From Cymodocea nodosa (taxonomy: Eukaryota; Streptophyta; Magnoliopsida; Alismatales; Cymodoceaceae), in the NCBI GenBank assembly GCA_036874045.1, contig CM072337.1, forward strand, positions 25,518,001 through 25,582,000: a stretch of DNA of 64,000 bases. The letters run 5' to 3'. Below are positions 62,801 to 64,000 of this stretch, piece by piece. How positions within the stretch are numbered: the first letter of the stretch is position 1; the number at the start of each line of letters is the position of its first letter. Below the pieces are notes generated by a model. It was not told the origin of the DNA. It searched no databases and worked only from the letters and a program-made list of their open reading frames with translations. Position numbers and translations under genes: made by a program.

Positions 62801-64000
62801 AAAACAGGCACTCAACCGAAACATTGTTTTGTGAGACTGTTTTGGACTTGTAGCCATTTTTTCCCTTTTCTGGTAACAAGTATAGTTGGAGTGTAACCAA
62901 TCTAGAATAAGAAAAATAATTCATGATAAACACATGGAGAAAACATTTGCAATAATACTTTATAAACAATCTAGAATGATACTACAGGATTTGAATAATA
63001 CCCAAAGGTTGAAGGCCACCCTTCACAAAAACGGTTAAATACCACATATCATTTAAACTTTTGAGCGTAATTTTTGAAAATATGGTTTCCAATTGATATC
63101 TCATGGTTCCATGCATCGTGTGGAATCCAAGATAAGTATACCCATTTATTTTACATGCCAAGAGTGTAAAGCAGAAGACAAACACTCAACCTATGGGAGG
63201 AAATTGACACTATCAATCATAAAAATGTTTGTATGAATTACTTTTTCAGCCCATGCACGTAAAAAATTGTTGGACACCATAAGTAGAAATCTAAATGTAA
63301 GGCTAATTTAAATTATTAATCAGAAAAAAGAAAAGAAAAAGAAAACGATGTTATACCTTTTCCTCAGAGAAAGCAAGGAGAAAACATCTTCAAATGCTAA
63401 TGAAGAAATTAGATAGAGATGGGAGCATCTGGTCCAATTATAACATATAGGGTTTGTTTGGCAATGATATTTTAATCTGGTGCATAAAAATAAATTGGCA
63501 TTTTCAAAAAAGTTGTACAATTCAATTTTTTCCATTCATTGTTTTTAGTTCACTTATAATTTTTTAAATTGATGTATGAAATTAAAATGAGGTATGAATA
63601 ATATGTATGACAATGATTAATTTTCATACACTGACTAAAATAATCATTATCACACACCCCCATCATTTAAATAACAAGGATACAGATATTGAAACATGTC
63701 AAGAGAACAACAAATTCTGATTCCAACAACATTTTTAAATACAAGGTTAGCAGTTTATAGAAATTATCACAAACAGAAATTGTCCAGGTATCAAATTTAG
63801 AAAATGCAGTACAACTGAAATTTAGATATTTTCCCTTTTAAAGAGAAATTTGCATATTCCATAATTGTGTAAAACATATTTTCAAAATGCAACAATCCAA
63901 GTCATAATCTTACTACGTGGGATTGACTACATAAATCTTTTCTACCTTGTATTTCTATTTATGATCAAATCTTCAATTAAATTACATAAATTTAAATCTC
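59877..64000 (-). CDS. Aldo-keto reductase, AKR4C subfamily, copy 2 (exons 3-7; runs off window)
   Basis: Exons 61957-62033, 61759-61846, 60499-60771, 60140-60397 and 59877-59960 have the same lengths and phases as exons 3-7 of copy 1. Exons 1 and 2 would lie beyond base 64000, since intron 2 is still running. The visible part is intact: K ('ITSKLW') and H ('LIHWPF') of the tetrad, '[12 protein letters not shown]', 'GYSPLGSPG' and the end 'EEVWDGEI'. Changes from copy 1 in exons 3-6 are few (for example Leu to Arg in 'KGNRLGIL' and Ala to Thr in 'FTKFSEIEQ'). The last exon is strongly diverged: '[20 protein letters not shown]' against '[20 protein letters not shown]'. The C-terminal loop shapes the substrate pocket in AKRs, so specificity may differ. 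Confidence 0.92.
60122..62222. repeat. High-identity block shared with 42075-44165 (right member)
   Basis: This is the partner of the block in copy 1. It starts in intron 6 just downstream of exon 6 and stops in intron 2 at 'gttgagatgcatc', after which 62.23-63.05 kb is unrelated to copy 1. Homology resumes near 63.07 kb at lower identity. Confidence 0.85.
62230..63060. other. Copy-2-specific segment in AKR intron 2
   Basis: About 0.8 kb replaces the ~0.3 kb SINE-bearing segment of copy 1. It contains 'cacaggttcgatcccacaaa' near 62.67 kb, a B-box-like motif, so a tRNA-derived or other mobile element may be included. The class is not resolved. Confidence 0.4.
63450..63661. mobile_element. MITE, family 2 copy C (orthologous to copy A)
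   Basis: It begins 'gggtttgtttggcaatgata' and ends 'ataatcattatcacacaccc', with the same position and orientation relative to the AKR exons as 44914-45136. It is shared by descent from before the gene duplication. Confidence 0.65.

Overview
The window is nuclear DNA of a flowering plant. Genes have many small exons with GT-AG introns, the intergenic DNA is very AT-rich, and plant-type repeats are common (microsatellites, MITEs, PIF/Harbinger, LINE, Copia, a 5S-bearing element and an Au-type SINE). The GC-rich Dof and PPR coding regions in an AT-rich setting would fit a non-grass monocot, but that is a weak inference.

Layout. (1) 186-5784 (+): eight exons of a gene with a C-terminal DUF2470-like region; its 5' end is not resolved. 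(2) 5.8-13.2 kb: no confident gene; contains a decayed tandem array at 10.3-11.4 kb. (3) 13402-14782 (+): a two-exon Dof zinc-finger transcription factor with promoter and CT-rich leader. (4) 15-21.7 kb: intergenic, with a local MITE family and one unresolved candidate transcription unit near 19-20.1 kb. (5) 21838-21957 (+): a MIR169-type precursor hairpin. (6) 22-27 kb: a long ATGT microsatellite, a broken ACC-oxidase fragment and an odd GC-rich/AT-extreme junction. (7) 27234-37021 (-): a six-exon YIP1-family membrane protein gene with a 5.2-kb intron holding a 5S-rRNA-derived (Cassandra-like) fossil. (8) 39641-41137 (-): an intronless P-class PPR protein close to Arabidopsis At2g15980. (9) 41730-47047 (-): a complete seven-exon aldo-keto reductase of the AKR4C type. 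(10) 47.1-58.2 kb: a transposon graveyard (Harbinger with deletion derivatives, Copia, LINE). (11) 59877-64000 (-): exons 3-7 of a second AKR4C copy, cut by the window edge.

The genes do not form one pathway. The Dof factor and miR169 are developmental/stress regulators, YIP1 acts in Golgi trafficking, PPR in organelle RNA metabolism, and AKR4C in NADPH-dependent carbonyl detoxification.

The two strongest unusual observations are the AKR4C pair and the miR169 hairpin. In the AKR4C pair, a ~2.1-kb block is ~98-99% identical, while flanking homologous sequence, including the last coding exon, is only ~75-90% identical, which is the signature of a gene-conversion tract. The miR169 hairpin has a one-base variant mature sequence and a nearly perfect duplex. 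I saw no convincing wholly new biological system.
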